This document shows positions 1-8,145 of a stretch of DNA of 59,111 nucleotides, piece by piece. The notes under the pieces were generated by a model, which ran no database searches, was not told where the DNA came from, and saw only the letters and a program-made list of their open reading frames with translations. The translations under genes and the position numbers were made by a program. This stretch comes from Spirochaetales bacterium (GTDB lineage: Bacteria; Spirochaetota; Spirochaetia; SZUA-6; RPPD01), in the NCBI GenBank assembly GCA_016929065.1, contig JAFGJO010000056.1:1-59111 (forward strand), read 5' to 3'. The number at the start of each line of letters is the position of its first letter. Positions within the stretch are counted from its first letter, which is position 1.

Positions 1-1
1 G

Positions 2-86
2 GGAGAGGTGTCCGAGTGGTCGAAGGAGGCGGTCTTGAAAACCGTTGTGGGGCAACTCACCGGGGGTTCGAATCCCTCCCTCTCCG
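2..86 (+). tRNA. tRNA-Ser(UGA)
   Basis: Class II tRNA. The acceptor stem GGAGAGG pairs with CCTCTCC and is followed by discriminator G; no CCA is encoded. The anticodon loop CTTGAAA gives anticodon TGA, which reads UCA and UCG. The variable arm is short and ordinary. It is the first of four serine tRNAs packed into 570 bases with nearly identical acceptor stems, which suggests tandem duplication. Confidence 0.95.
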
Positions 87-111
87 TAGATATACAGAGT
101 AATTTTTTTTT

Positions 112-198
112 GGAGAGGTGCGAGAGCGGCCGAATCGGGCTCCCTGCTAAGGAGTTGTGCGGGTAACTGTACCGGGGGTTCGAATCCCCCCCTCTCCG
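112..198 (+). tRNA. tRNA-Ser(GCU)
   Basis: Class II tRNA with acceptor pair GGAGAGG/CCTCTCC and discriminator G, no encoded CCA. The anticodon loop CTGCTAA carries GCT and reads AGC and AGU. The variable arm is of normal length. It lies 25 nt after the Ser(UGA) gene, so the two are probably co-transcribed. Confidence 0.95.
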
Positions 199-202
199 AT
201 AT

Positions 203-276
203 GTGCCTATAGCTCAGCTGGATAGAGTATTAGATTGCGGATCTAAAGGTCAGAGGTTCGAATCCTCTTAGGCACG
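203..276 (+). tRNA. tRNA-Arg(GCG)
   Basis: Class I tRNA with acceptor GTGCCTA/TAGGCAC, discriminator G and no CCA. The anticodon stem TTAGA/TCTAA encloses the loop TTGCGGA, giving anticodon GCG. Most bacteria read CGN with an ACG anticodon edited to ICG. A G34 version would read CGC and CGU without editing. The rest of the body is a normal bacterial arginine tRNA. Confidence 0.9.
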
Positions 277-285
277 AGATCCTAT

Positions 286-444
286 GGAGAGATGCGAGAG
301 CGGTTGAATCGGGCGGTCTCGAAAACCGTTGCCCCGCACTCAACCCATTAGCAAAAGCCACTGATGGCTCAGGGTTATTTTATTTCACCCTGTTGAGTTT
401 ATGCGTTGAGTGCGGGGCCGGGGGTTCGAATCCCCCTCTCTCCG
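286..444 (+). tRNA. tRNA-Ser(CGA) with giant variable arm
   Basis: The acceptor GGAGAGA/TCTCTCC, discriminator G444 and T arm (stem 420-424/432-436, loop TTCGAAT) are normal. The anticodon stem 313-317/325-329 encloses CTCGAAA, so the anticodon is CGA (320-322), reading UCG. The variable region 330-419 is about 90 nt instead of the usual 15-20. A perfect 14-bp stem (GCCCCGCACTCAAC at 331-344 with 405-418) encloses two further hairpins: AGCCA/TGGCT at 356-369 and CAGGGT/ACCCTG at 370-392. The insert is not in the anticodon loop, so it is not a typical tRNA intron. Whether it is processed or kept is unknown. Confidence 0.85.
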
Positions 445-479
445 CAAAACGCCTTCTTTTCATAATCCTTGTGACAAGG

Positions 480-567
480 GGAGAGATGACCGAGAGGCCG
501 AAGGTGTACGCTTGGAAAGCGTATGTACTCTAACCGGGTACCGAGGGTTCGAATCCCTCTCTCTCCG
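480..567 (+). tRNA. tRNA-Ser(GGA)
   Basis: Class II tRNA with acceptor GGAGAGA/TCTCTCC, discriminator G and no CCA. The anticodon stem ACGC/GCGT encloses TTGGAAA, giving anticodon GGA, which reads UCC and UCU. The variable arm is normal. With UGA, GCU and CGA it completes the serine set within this cluster. Confidence 0.95.
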
Positions 568-570
568 ATT

Positions 571-700
571 TCCCCTTTAGTGTTTGAATCAGGCCCTGCG
601 CTATCTGTGATTGCCCAACCCCGTCAGGCCCGGAAGGGAGCAGCGGTAAGTGATTTTCAGTTGAGACGCAAACGGTCTGGCTCACGCTGAAGGGGTTTTT
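571..700 (+). ncRNA. ffs: SRP RNA (4.5S-like)
   Basis: The conserved signal-recognition-particle core is visible at about 619-651: a CCGTCAGGCCCGGAAGGGAG block, then AGCAGCGGTAAGT. This is the Ffh-binding domain with its GGAA tetraloop. Outer arms near 571-581 (CCCCTTTAGTG) and 682-696 (CACGCTGAAGGGG) can pair, followed by a T run that may act as terminator. The RNA scaffolds the bacterial signal recognition particle for co-translational membrane targeting. The position directly before dnaX is common. The ends are estimated from pairing, not known. Confidence 0.88.
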
Positions 701-750
701 AAAAGGATTTGAAAAAGAGGAATTCTTTCAAAGGTAATGAAAAATACTCT

Positions 751-2355
751 ATGAATTATGAAGTTACTGCGTTAAAAAAAAGACCTCAAAACTTTGATGA
801 TTTCGTCGGACAGGATTTTGTCGTTGAAACGTTGAAAAACTCACTTGAATCAAAAAGAATCGCCAATGCATTTTTATTTTCAGGGCCCCGCGGTGTCGGA
901 AAAACCTCTGCTGCCCGGGTATTGGCAAAAGCACTTAATTGTAGTGCAGGCATCACGTCTTCCCCCTGCGGAAAATGCAGCTCCTGTACAGAGATCACTG
1001 CGGGAAATGCACTTGATGTGATAGAGATTGACGGAGCCTCACATACCAGCGTGAATGATGTCCGGGAAATCAGGGATGAGGTGCTCTTTGCGCCGTCAAG
1101 CAGTAGATATAAAATATATATCATTGACGAAGTGCATATGCTCTCCAACAATGCCTTTAATGCTCTTTTAAAAACGATTGAAGAACCACCGCCGTATATA
1201 GTCTTTATCTTTGCAACAACCGAGATTCACAAGGTGCCGGCGACAATCCGCTCGCGGTGCCAGCAGTATAATTTCCGTCTTATTTCCATTGATGAAATCA
1301 TAAATAAATTGCAGACAGCAATCCAGGATATGAAAATTGAAGCCGATGCCGAATCACTCATATGGATAGCAAAAGAAGCGACCGGCTCACTCAGAGATGC
1401 CTACACATTATTTGACCAGGTTGTCTCCTTCGCCGATGGTAAAATTCAGTTGAAAAAAATACAGGAAAAACTCGGTATAGTCGGAATGGAGGAGATTGAG
1501 GTTCTGATTGCTGCGATCGCGGAAAAAAAATCAAAACCCGTTATAGAAATTGTCAACACCATCATCGCGAAAGGGATTTCCGAGGAACAAGTGTTGATCA
1601 GTCTTGCTGAATATTTTCGTAACCTATTGCTTTTAAACTCAGGCATCACCAAGGAATCACTTTTGGGGTATTCGCTTGAAAGCTTTAAAAAAGATATTAT
1701 CAATGCTTTTACTACTGCACAGATAGAAAAATCGCTCACCCTTATATTTGAACTGCTGCGCAGCCTGAAATTCTCACTCAATCAGAAATTTGAGCTTGAA
1801 CTGCTTGTACAAAGACTCTGCAATATTTCACGATATATTACACCAGAGGAAATTCTGCATCGCCTGGAGCATTTAAAAAACCAGCTGGGTGCAGGTACTG
1901 TCAATCCTGTATCCGCTCCGGCTTCATTACCCAAACACCCGATACAGGTTGACTCTTCCGATGATTATGAAGAAGATGACGATCAGGAAGAATCAGATTC
2001 GTATTCTGTCATGGAACCAGGAATTCTTACAGGCGATACCCTTCTTGTAAAAATGATTGAAGCAATACGCAGAAAAAAACTTGCTCTCGCTTCTGCTTTA
2101 CAGAAAAATGTACAGGCAAAAATAGACGGTACTGCCCTTTCCATATTTTTTCATGAAGCAGACAGGTATTCATTTGAATTCGTGACAAAGGAAAGAATGA
2201 CACTCACCGAACTCGCAGGATCAATCTCCGGAAAAAAGCTGTCTGTCGAGACGTTGCTGATGGAAAAGGACCTTTCAGCCCGAAAAGAAGATCAAGATGA
2301 CAGCGAAAATATTATCAAGAAAGTATTTAAAGGCAGTGTCATCCAGGAAAATTAA
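751..2355 (+). CDS. dnaX: DNA polymerase III subunits gamma/tau
   Basis: Clamp-loader ATPase that loads the DnaN sliding clamp onto primed DNA. Seen: a typical DnaX start (MNYEVTALKKRPQNFDDFVG), Walker A GPRGVGKT at about residue 45, a four-cysteine zinc module with CGKCSSC, Walker B IIDEVHML, and the sensor/arginine-finger RSRCQQYNF. A C-terminal domain and an acidic linker (DDYEEDDDQEESD) give about 534 residues, short for tau but in range for spirochaetes. I chose ATG 751 because family homology begins there. An in-frame TTG at 709 would add 14 residues, but AAAAGG lies too close to it. It leads a compact dnaX-ybaB-recR operon right after the SRP RNA. I saw no obvious slippery frameshift site, but did not search systematically. 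Confidence 0.93.
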   Translation: MNYEVTALKKRPQNFDDFVGQDFVVETLKNSLESKRIANAFLFSGPRGVGKTSAARVLAKALNCSAGITSSPCGKCSSCTEITAGNALDVIEIDGASHTSVNDVREIRDEVLFAPSSSRYKIYIIDEVHMLSNNAFNALLKTIEEPPPYIVFIFATTEIHKVPATIRSRCQQYNFRLISIDEIINKLQTAIQDMKIEADAESLIWIAKEATGSLRDAYTLFDQVVSFADGKIQLKKIQEKLGIVGMEEIEVLIAAIAEKKSKPVIEIVNTIIAKGISEEQVLISLAEYFRNLLLLNSGITKESLLGYSLESFKKDIINAFTTAQIEKSLTLIFELLRSLKFSLNQKFELELLVQRLCNISRYITPEEILHRLEHLKNQLGAGTVNPVSAPASLPKHPIQVDSSDDYEEDDDQEESDSYSVMEPGILTGDTLLVKMIEAIRRKKLALASALQKNVQAKIDGTALSIFFHEADRYSFEFVTKERMTLTELAGSISGKKLSVETLLMEKDLSARKEDQDDSENIIKKVFKGSVIQEN

Positions 2356-2364
2356 GAGGTAATT

Positions 2365-2694
2365 ATGAATCCCTTTGAGTTAATGAAAAATTTTAAAAAC
2401 ATTCAGTCCAAAATGAGTGAAATGCAGTCAAAAATGGATACCATCACCGCGATCGGCTCGGCAGGCGGCGGAATGGTAAAAATAACCCTCAATGGAAAAA
2501 TGGATATGGTTTCGACAGAAATCAGCGATGAAGTCTTTTCCGGAGAAGACCGGCTCATGCTTCAGGACCTGATACGTGCAGCATACACAGATGCTTCTGT
2601 GAAAATAAAGGAAAAACTGAGGGAGGAAATGTCTTCGCTCACCGGGGGAATGGACATTCCAGGGATGGATATACCGCCGAATATGTTTGGATAG
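2365..2694 (+). CDS. ybaB: YbaB/EbfC nucleoid-associated protein
   Basis: Small DNA-binding protein of 109 residues, the usual length for the YbaB/EbfC family, whose homodimer grips DNA with tweezer-like helices. Seen: an N-terminal helix rich in Met, Lys and Gln (MKNFKNIQSKMSEMQSKMD), the central strand region GGGMVKITLNGKMDM, and a Gly/Met/Pro-rich C-terminal tail. The ribosome site AGAGG sits 6 nt before the ATG. It lies 9 nt after dnaX, and its stop overlaps the upstream alternative start of recR. The dnaX-ybaB-recR order is widely conserved. Confidence 0.92.
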   Translation: MNPFELMKNFKNIQSKMSEMQSKMDTITAIGSAGGGMVKITLNGKMDMVSTEISDEVFSGEDRLMLQDLIRAAYTDASVKIKEKLREEMSSLTGGMDIPGMDIPPNMFG

Positions 2695-2698
2695 TCAC

Positions 2699-3283
2699 AT
2701 GAACAGTCTTGAACGGTTGATCCAGGAATTCTCAAAACTCCCCGGTCTGGGAAAAAAAAGTGCCTCAAGAATTGCCTATCATCTTCTGAAAACCGATGAA
2801 CATAAGGTGGATGCGCTTGTCAACGCAATTACAACAGTAAAAAAGACCCTGAAGGAATGCGGTGTCTGCGGAAATTACGCAGATTCCAATCCATGCCCAT
2901 TGTGCAGTGATCCGCATCGGGACAATTCCGTTATTTGTATCGTTGAAGAAGCCAGGGACATCCTGACGATTGAGGCAACCCATGAATATAAAGGGCTGTA
3001 TCATGTTCTGGGAGGTGTTCTTTCCCCCATTCAGGGTATTGGTCCGAATGAACTGAGGATACGCGAACTATTGATACGGATACAACCCCCTGTTCAGGAA
3101 TGTATTATTGCCACAAATCCGACAGTCGAAGGGGATACAACCGCCTTGTACCTCGGGAAAATTGTCAAAGATACCGGCATTGTGGTGTCAAGAATTGCAC
3201 TCGGGCTCCCGGTCGGCGGCGACATCGAGTATGCGGACAGGCTCACCATCCTGCAGGCAATGAAGGCACGAACAAGACTGTAA
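2699..3283 (+). CDS. recR: Recombination mediator RecR
   Basis: RecR works with RecF and RecO to load RecA on gapped DNA; recF lies 3 kb downstream here. Seen: an N-terminal helix-hairpin-helix (FSKLPGLGKKSASRIAYHLL), a C4 zinc finger (CGVCGNY...CPLC), and a Toprim domain with VEEARDIL and a conserved C-terminal GGDIEYADRLTI. The length of 194 residues is normal. ATG 2699 gives the standard N terminus. An upstream in-frame TTG at 2687, inside the end of ybaB, is possible but less likely. Confidence 0.93.
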   Translation: MNSLERLIQEFSKLPGLGKKSASRIAYHLLKTDEHKVDALVNAITTVKKTLKECGVCGNYADSNPCPLCSDPHRDNSVICIVEEARDILTIEATHEYKGLYHVLGGVLSPIQGIGPNELRIRELLIRIQPPVQECIIATNPTVEGDTTALYLGKIVKDTGIVVSRIALGLPVGGDIEYADRLTILQAMKARTRL

Positions 3284-3650
3284 TCCGCCCGTCAATTGTG
3301 TAGGTTTTTTAGCGAATATTTATACTTCAATACCTGAATAATTGTTGAAAAGTACTTGATATTTATATACAATAAGCGTCTATCCTAGTTGTTAACAACT
3401 TGTGGATAAATTAAGCAGTCCCGTTGTTGGACATAACAGTATTTATTTATACAGTATAGAATTATGTAAATATATAAAATTGCAGCGGTAATCATCATAA
3501 TTACCTACTATATATAGAATTAGAAGATTATAGTCTTGATTTATTTTTTTTTGGCAAATTATTGTATACAATTGTATAAAATTTAATACAATGCAAAAAT
3601 CAAAAATGTGGATAAGTTGTTAATTATTTTGTGTGAATCCGGAGAATGCG
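3284..3650 (+). promoter_or_regulatory. dnaA upstream region with DnaA boxes and promoter
   Basis: AT-rich stretch with no gene. It holds two perfect DnaA boxes in the TGTGGATAA orientation (3401-3409 and 3607-3615). A candidate sigma70 promoter is TTGGCA 3551-3556, 18-nt spacer, TATAAA 3575-3580. The second box lies between this promoter and the dnaA start, which would suit autorepression of dnaA. A palindrome GTTGTTAACAAC lies just before the first box. The promoter assignment is inference. Confidence 0.6.
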
Positions 3651-5030
3651 ATGCCGAACCAGAAATGGGATTATGAAGTATTTTGGAAAGAAGTGACAAA
3701 TACAATCCGACATGAGATATCGGAGCAGGAATATGTGATGTGGTTTAATAATATGGAATACTCTTCGTCGGCCGAAGAGGAAATAAGACTTTCGGTCCCC
3801 TCATCATTTTATAAAGACCAGGTATCCAAACGGTATCTGCCATTTATCGAAGAAAAACTGTTCGAACTCTCCGGCCAGCCGGTAAAAATATCCTTCACGG
3901 TCAAGGCCAAATCAAAAACTTCGTCATCCGAGGAGAAAAAAACAGCCGCAAAGGAAAAAGAAAAGAAACCGGCTCCAAAAGTGATAAAAACTCACCCCCG
4001 CCTCAACTCGGAATACAGTTTTGAAAAGTATGTTATTGGAGAAAACAATTCATTTGCTGCGAATGCCGCTTTTGCGATATCCAAGAACCCGGGGACAGCC
4101 TACAATCCATGTCTCATTTATGGCGGAGTCGGACTGGGAAAGACCCATCTGATTCAGGCAATCGGAAATCAGGCCTATAACGAGTTTTCCACCATGAAAA
4201 TTGTGTATGTTACCGCAGAAGAATTCACAAACGAATTTATTCTTTCTATTAAAGAAAAATCCTCCCATAAATTCAAAAATAAATACAGAAAGGTAGACAT
4301 TCTTCTTGTCGATGACATCCATTTTCTGCCGGGCAAAGTCGAAACCCAGGAAGAGCTGTTTCACACCTTTAATGCGCTGTATGATGCAAACAAGCAGATG
4401 GTATTTACCTGCGACCGGCCGGTATCAGAATTGAAGGCGCTCTCGGACCGGCTTCGAAACCGTTTTGAACGGGGTTTGAATGTCGATCTGCAGCCGCCAA
4501 GTTTTGAGACACGGATCGCGATTCTCAAACAAAAGATCGAGAACAAAAATGTGGACATTCCGGATGAAGTCATAGAACTTATCTGTAAAAACATCACGAC
4601 GAATGTCCGAGACCTTGAGAAAGCACTCACCAAACTCGTTGCTTATGCAGACCTGGTTAATAAAAAAATAACCCTTGAAATTGCCCAGCGTCAGCTCCAG
4701 GACTTTTTTACCCAGCCATCGCAGAAAAATATCTCACTCGATTTGATTCAAAAAGTGGTTGCCGATTACTTTGGCGTGTCGAGTAACGACCTGAAAGGCA
4801 AAAAAAGGACGAAAGCAATTGCTTTTCCCCGTCAGGTTGCGATGTTTATCAGCCGGGAAATCACCGAATATTCCACAACAGAGGTTGGACTGGACTTTGG
4901 CGGCAGGGATCATACCACCGTCATGCATGCGTGTCAAAAAATAGAAAACACACAAAAAACAGATCCGACGCTGGAACCGACAATTCAGCACTTGATTAGA
5001 ATGATACGAGAATATAAAATAAACAACTAA
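3651..5030 (+). CDS. dnaA: Chromosomal replication initiator DnaA
   Basis: AAA+ initiator that binds DnaA boxes and melts the origin. Seen: domain I at about 1-90 (WKEVTNTIRHEISEQEYVMWF), a charged Lys/Glu linker as domain II, Walker A GGVGLGKTH, Walker B ILLVDDIHFL, sensor motifs, and the C-terminal helix-turn-helix with signature DFGGRDHTTVMHACQKIE. Length 459, normal. ATG 3651 is preceded by GGAGA with good spacing. A GTG at 3633 would add six residues but lacks a site. Perfect DnaA boxes lie on both sides of the gene. Confidence 0.96.
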   Translation: MPNQKWDYEVFWKEVTNTIRHEISEQEYVMWFNNMEYSSSAEEEIRLSVPSSFYKDQVSKRYLPFIEEKLFELSGQPVKISFTVKAKSKTSSSEEKKTAAKEKEKKPAPKVIKTHPRLNSEYSFEKYVIGENNSFAANAAFAISKNPGTAYNPCLIYGGVGLGKTHLIQAIGNQAYNEFSTMKIVYVTAEEFTNEFILSIKEKSSHKFKNKYRKVDILLVDDIHFLPGKVETQEELFHTFNALYDANKQMVFTCDRPVSELKALSDRLRNRFERGLNVDLQPPSFETRIAILKQKIENKNVDIPDEVIELICKNITTNVRDLEKALTKLVAYADLVNKKITLEIAQRQLQDFFTQPSQKNISLDLIQKVVADYFGVSSNDLKGKKRTKAIAFPRQVAMFISREITEYSTTEVGLDFGGRDHTTVMHACQKIENTQKTDPTLEPTIQHLIRMIREYKINN

Positions 5031-5227
5031 TAGTATGTGAAAACATTGTGGAAAAAGCAGGCACATACCAAGAGTTGTTGAATACCTTAATAATATGTTA
5101 ATAAGAACATAATGTTATCCACAATATATTTTGTTTTTATATAAAGAATTATTATGGTTATCAACAATTATCCTGTGCCTACTACCACTACTACTAATAT
5201 TAATATTAATTAATAGGAGTAAGAGAA
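5031..5227 (+). other. oriC: Probable replication origin (oriC) unwinding region
   Basis: The dnaA-dnaN gap holds a perfect DnaA box TTATCCACA (5115-5123), a one-mismatch box TTATCAACA (5158-5166) and a reverse one-mismatch box TGTGGAAAA (5047-5055). Right after the last box comes a short GC-richer spacer, then a run of trinucleotides of the CTA type (5179-5196) running into ATATTAATATTAATTAAT. This order (DnaA boxes, GC-rich cluster, DnaA-trio, AT-rich tract) matches the bacterial basal unwinding system described for Bacillus subtilis. Calling it the working origin is inference. Confidence 0.8.
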
Positions 5228-6334
5228 ATGATATTTAATGTTGATAAAGACATTCTTCTAAAAGAAATGGCAATTTCCCATGAAACAATTTCCACAAAGA
5301 GTACGATATCAATTCTCTCGAATGTATTGATTATCGCTGAAAATGATTCTCTTGTTATAAAAGCAACAGATTTAAAAATATCATTTTCTACAAAAATACC
5401 AGTGACGGTAAAACAGCCGGGAAGTGTAGCAGTTTTTTGTGATCGTCTTCTTGATATCCTCAGGTCGTTGCCTTCCGGAGAAATTGAGTTTGCATTACAG
5501 GAAAATCTTGTATTGCTGATCACCCCAAAATCGACCCGTGCACATTTTGAACTCAAATGCATACAGGCCGATAAATTCCCACCGCAGCAGGAAGTTGACA
5601 AAGCCCTGTTTTTTGAGTTTTCGCAAAAAGATTTCATTGAAATGATTTCAAAAACAATATTTGCCATTTCCGATGATGAAACACGGTTTTTTTTAAATGG
5701 TGTTTATTTTGAAAAAAATGATTCTAAACTCAATATGGTAGCATCGGATGGAAGACGGTTATCTTTTATTTCAAAAGACATAAAAGCGGATATTGACGAC
5801 ATTAATGGCATTATTATTCCACCCAAAATCCTGAATATTGTCAAAAAAAATACTCCCGGTGAAGGGAATTTATCACTGGCAGTAACCGATAAAAATATTT
5901 TTGTAAAAATTGACAACAGGCTTTATACATCAAACCTGATTGACGGTAAATTTCCAAATTATAAAAAGATCATTCCCGAACAAAATGAACATTTTTTTCT
6001 TGTAAAAAAACAGATACTGGCGGAGTCATTAAAACGCGTTTCGGTCCTTGTGGAAAACAAGACAAGGAGCGTATTTTTTAATATCACAGAAAATTTGATA
6101 TCAGTGAGTTCTGAAGAGAGTGATATAGGGATGGCCCGTGAGGAACTTGAGTGTGAGTATAGCGGACCGGAATATACCCTGACATTTAATTATTTATATA
6201 TACTCGAACCGTTGAATGTCATCGATGACGAATATATCCGGATGGATTTTAATGATCCAAAAAAAGCAGTAATCATGAAAGCGAAAGGCGAACAGGATTA
6301 CATGAATATCGTGATGCCGCTGCAAAGTGAATAA
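5228..6334 (+). CDS. dnaN: DNA polymerase III beta sliding clamp
   Basis: Ring-shaped processivity clamp. The 368 residues have the three-fold repeated clamp fold: typical N terminus (MIFNVDKDILLKEMAISHET), the central FLNGVYFE and SDGRRLSFI strands, and the C-terminal ending YMNIVMPLQ. GGAGTAAGAGAA before the ATG supplies the ribosome site. The stop codon overlaps the recF start (TAATG), so the two are translationally coupled. The gene follows the origin directly. Confidence 0.95.
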   Translation: MIFNVDKDILLKEMAISHETISTKSTISILSNVLIIAENDSLVIKATDLKISFSTKIPVTVKQPGSVAVFCDRLLDILRSLPSGEIEFALQENLVLLITPKSTRAHFELKCIQADKFPPQQEVDKALFFEFSQKDFIEMISKTIFAISDDETRFFLNGVYFEKNDSKLNMVASDGRRLSFISKDIKADIDDINGIIIPPKILNIVKKNTPGEGNLSLAVTDKNIFVKIDNRLYTSNLIDGKFPNYKKIIPEQNEHFFLVKKQILAESLKRVSVLVENKTRSVFFNITENLISVSSEESDIGMAREELECEYSGPEYTLTFNYLYILEPLNVIDDEYIRMDFNDPKKAVIMKAKGEQDYMNIVMPLQSE

Positions 6335-7437
6335 TGGGTTTTGCATCACTCAGATTCAGCAATTACAGAAATCTTGAAAATGAATCAATAACATTCTCGT
6401 CTGAACAGATATTTCTTATTGGAGAAAACGGCCAGGGGAAAACAAACTGTATTGAAGCACTTTATTCCTTGTGTTACGGCTCATCGTTCAGAACGCACAA
6501 TGACAGGGATATTATAAAACTTGATGAAGATACCTCATATGTTGTTGGAACGATTGTTGATGAAGAGAGCAGTGAACAGGATATCTGTGTTTCACTCTTT
6601 GCAAATAAAAAAAAAGAAATACTGGTAAACGGAAAAAAAATACATGACCGGAAAGATCTTCTCCAGATAATTCCCTGTGTTGTTTTTTCACATGATGATC
6701 TTGAATTTATCAAAGGAACACCTGCCTCAAAACGCAAGTTTTTTAATCAGACTTTGTGTTTGTATGATATTTATTATCTTGATGCGCTGAGAAATTATTC
6801 CAAAGTGGTTTCTGCCCGAAATCTTTTGCTGAAACAGAGAAAAAATGAACTTCTCGATGTCTATACACATCAGGTTGCAGAAATAGGATTTCACATCCAG
6901 ATGCAGCGCAGGGAGATGATTGAAAAATTCAATATTGTATTCAGGGATTATTTCAAGAAAGTTTCGCGGCTTCCCGGTGAGATTTCAATTGTGTATTCAC
7001 CATCCTGGAAACAGACTGAAAGTTATGAAACAGCAATGAGTATCATGAATAAATCCATCAACCGGGATATGCAGTACGGAACGACGACGACCGGGCCGCA
7101 CCGTGATACTTTTTTATTTTTGTATGACGGCAAGGATTTTTGCAGTATCGGTTCAACCGGACAGCTGCGGCTGTTATCGATTATTCTTCGGGTTGCCCAG
7201 GCGCATTTTTTTCATGAATATACCGGGAAAAAACCATTGCTGCTGCTCGATGATGTTCTTTTGGAACTCGACAAGAAGCGTCGCGAGTTGTTTGTAAACA
7301 ACCTGCCTGAATACGAACAGGCATTCTTTACTTTTTTGCCGGATGAAGACTATAATGCCTTTAAAAGGGATACTACCGAAATATTCCGGGTGGAAAAAGG
7401 ACGATTCAGGCTGTGGACAAAGCAGGACATATTTTAA
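6334..7437 (+). CDS. recF: DNA replication/repair protein RecF
   Basis: SMC-like ATPase that acts with RecR and RecO at gaps. Seen: N-terminal LRFSNYRNLENESITF, Walker A GENGQGKTN at about residue 31, an ABC-type signature STGQLRLLS at about 270, and Walker B LLLLDDVLLELD. Length 367 is normal. The start codon shares bases with the dnaN stop. The end overlaps the next gene by 25 nt, so dnaN-recF-DUF721 forms one tightly coupled unit. Confidence 0.95.
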   Translation: MGFASLRFSNYRNLENESITFSSEQIFLIGENGQGKTNCIEALYSLCYGSSFRTHNDRDIIKLDEDTSYVVGTIVDEESSEQDICVSLFANKKKEILVNGKKIHDRKDLLQIIPCVVFSHDDLEFIKGTPASKRKFFNQTLCLYDIYYLDALRNYSKVVSARNLLLKQRKNELLDVYTHQVAEIGFHIQMQRREMIEKFNIVFRDYFKKVSRLPGEISIVYSPSWKQTESYETAMSIMNKSINRDMQYGTTTTGPHRDTFLFLYDGKDFCSIGSTGQLRLLSIILRVAQAHFFHEYTGKKPLLLLDDVLLELDKKRRELFVNNLPEYEQAFFTFLPDEDYNAFKRDTTEIFRVEKGRFRLWTKQDIF

Positions 7438-7835
7438 AGCATATTCTTGGTTCGGCTCTTTCAAAAGAAGCGCAGAAATATTCATCGTTTTTTCATTTTT
7501 TCCATGATCTGCTCGGCCAGCGGCTTTCCGCCCAGATTGAAATCAGGGATATTGTCAATAATGTCATTATCGCAGAAGCCTCGCATCCCGGCTGGATTCA
7601 GACCTTTGCCATGAAAAAGCAGTATTACTTGAAAAAAATACAGGAACGGTATCCGGATTTAAAAATTAAGGATATCCAGGTGAAACTGGGCAAGGCCGCG
7701 AAAAAAAAGCCGGCTGCCCAGGAACAGGCGCGCACAGAATCAGTTGAAACAACCATGAACCGGCTCGATGAAGCGGAACAGCAGAAGGTAATCAGGCATA
7801 TTTTCTCTGAAAAAAAAAGGAATAATATTTTTTAG
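7413..7835 (+). CDS. DUF721 (DciA-like) protein
   Basis: 140-residue protein at the place where many bacteria carry a DUF721/DciA-type gene after recF. DciA proteins help load the replicative helicase. Seen: an N-terminal helical part, then the conserved KH-like core with VIIAEASHPGWIQTFAMKKQ and LKIKDIQVKLG, which fits the family pattern of Trp plus strand motifs. A Lys/Ala-rich linker and a helical tail follow. The start is GTG inside the end of recF. The DUF721 assignment is from pattern and position; a DciA role here is inference. Confidence 0.75.
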   Translation: MDKAGHILKHILGSALSKEAQKYSSFFHFFHDLLGQRLSAQIEIRDIVNNVIIAEASHPGWIQTFAMKKQYYLKKIQERYPDLKIKDIQVKLGKAAKKKPAAQEQARTESVETTMNRLDEAEQQKVIRHIFSEKKRNNIF

Positions 7836-8145
7836 TGAGTGATCCCGGGTGGTTTTCGATGGCAGAACATGATGATGATGACGGCGCGCTTTCATTCCCA
7901 ACAGATGCATGATGACCGATGACTCTGCGCAACTGTTTTTGATTTGAAGACCCGCAGGCTTTTGATGACTAAGGAGCCGGTCTGTCGATTAAAATAAAAT
8001 AACGGAAATTGATAGAGTTTTTGGAGATATCCGCTCGTTTGCATGCAATGAAAATTATTGACACTGGAAGATTATCTTTGTATACTACATATTCTTTGTA
8101 GTAGCGTCCATTAATTCTTTTAACAACGAAAGCAGGAGAACATAT
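7836..8145 (+). promoter_or_regulatory. rpmH promoter and leader
   Basis: 310 bases with no convincing gene. The first 220 bases show no clear signal. The strong feature is TTGACA at 8058-8063, a 17-nt spacer and TATACT at 8081-8086, an excellent sigma70 promoter. It leaves a leader of about 55 nt with AGGAGA before the rpmH ATG. It probably drives rpmH-rnpA-yidD-yidC-jag. Confidence 0.8.

Noticed and set aside
331-418. Group I or other intron in tRNA-Ser(CGA)
   Set aside because: Known bacterial tRNA introns sit in the anticodon arm. This insert is in the variable arm, and 90 nt is too short for a group I intron.
709-750. TTG start for dnaX at 709
   Set aside because: The 14 extra residues match nothing in DnaX, and the AAAAGG is only two bases from the TTG.
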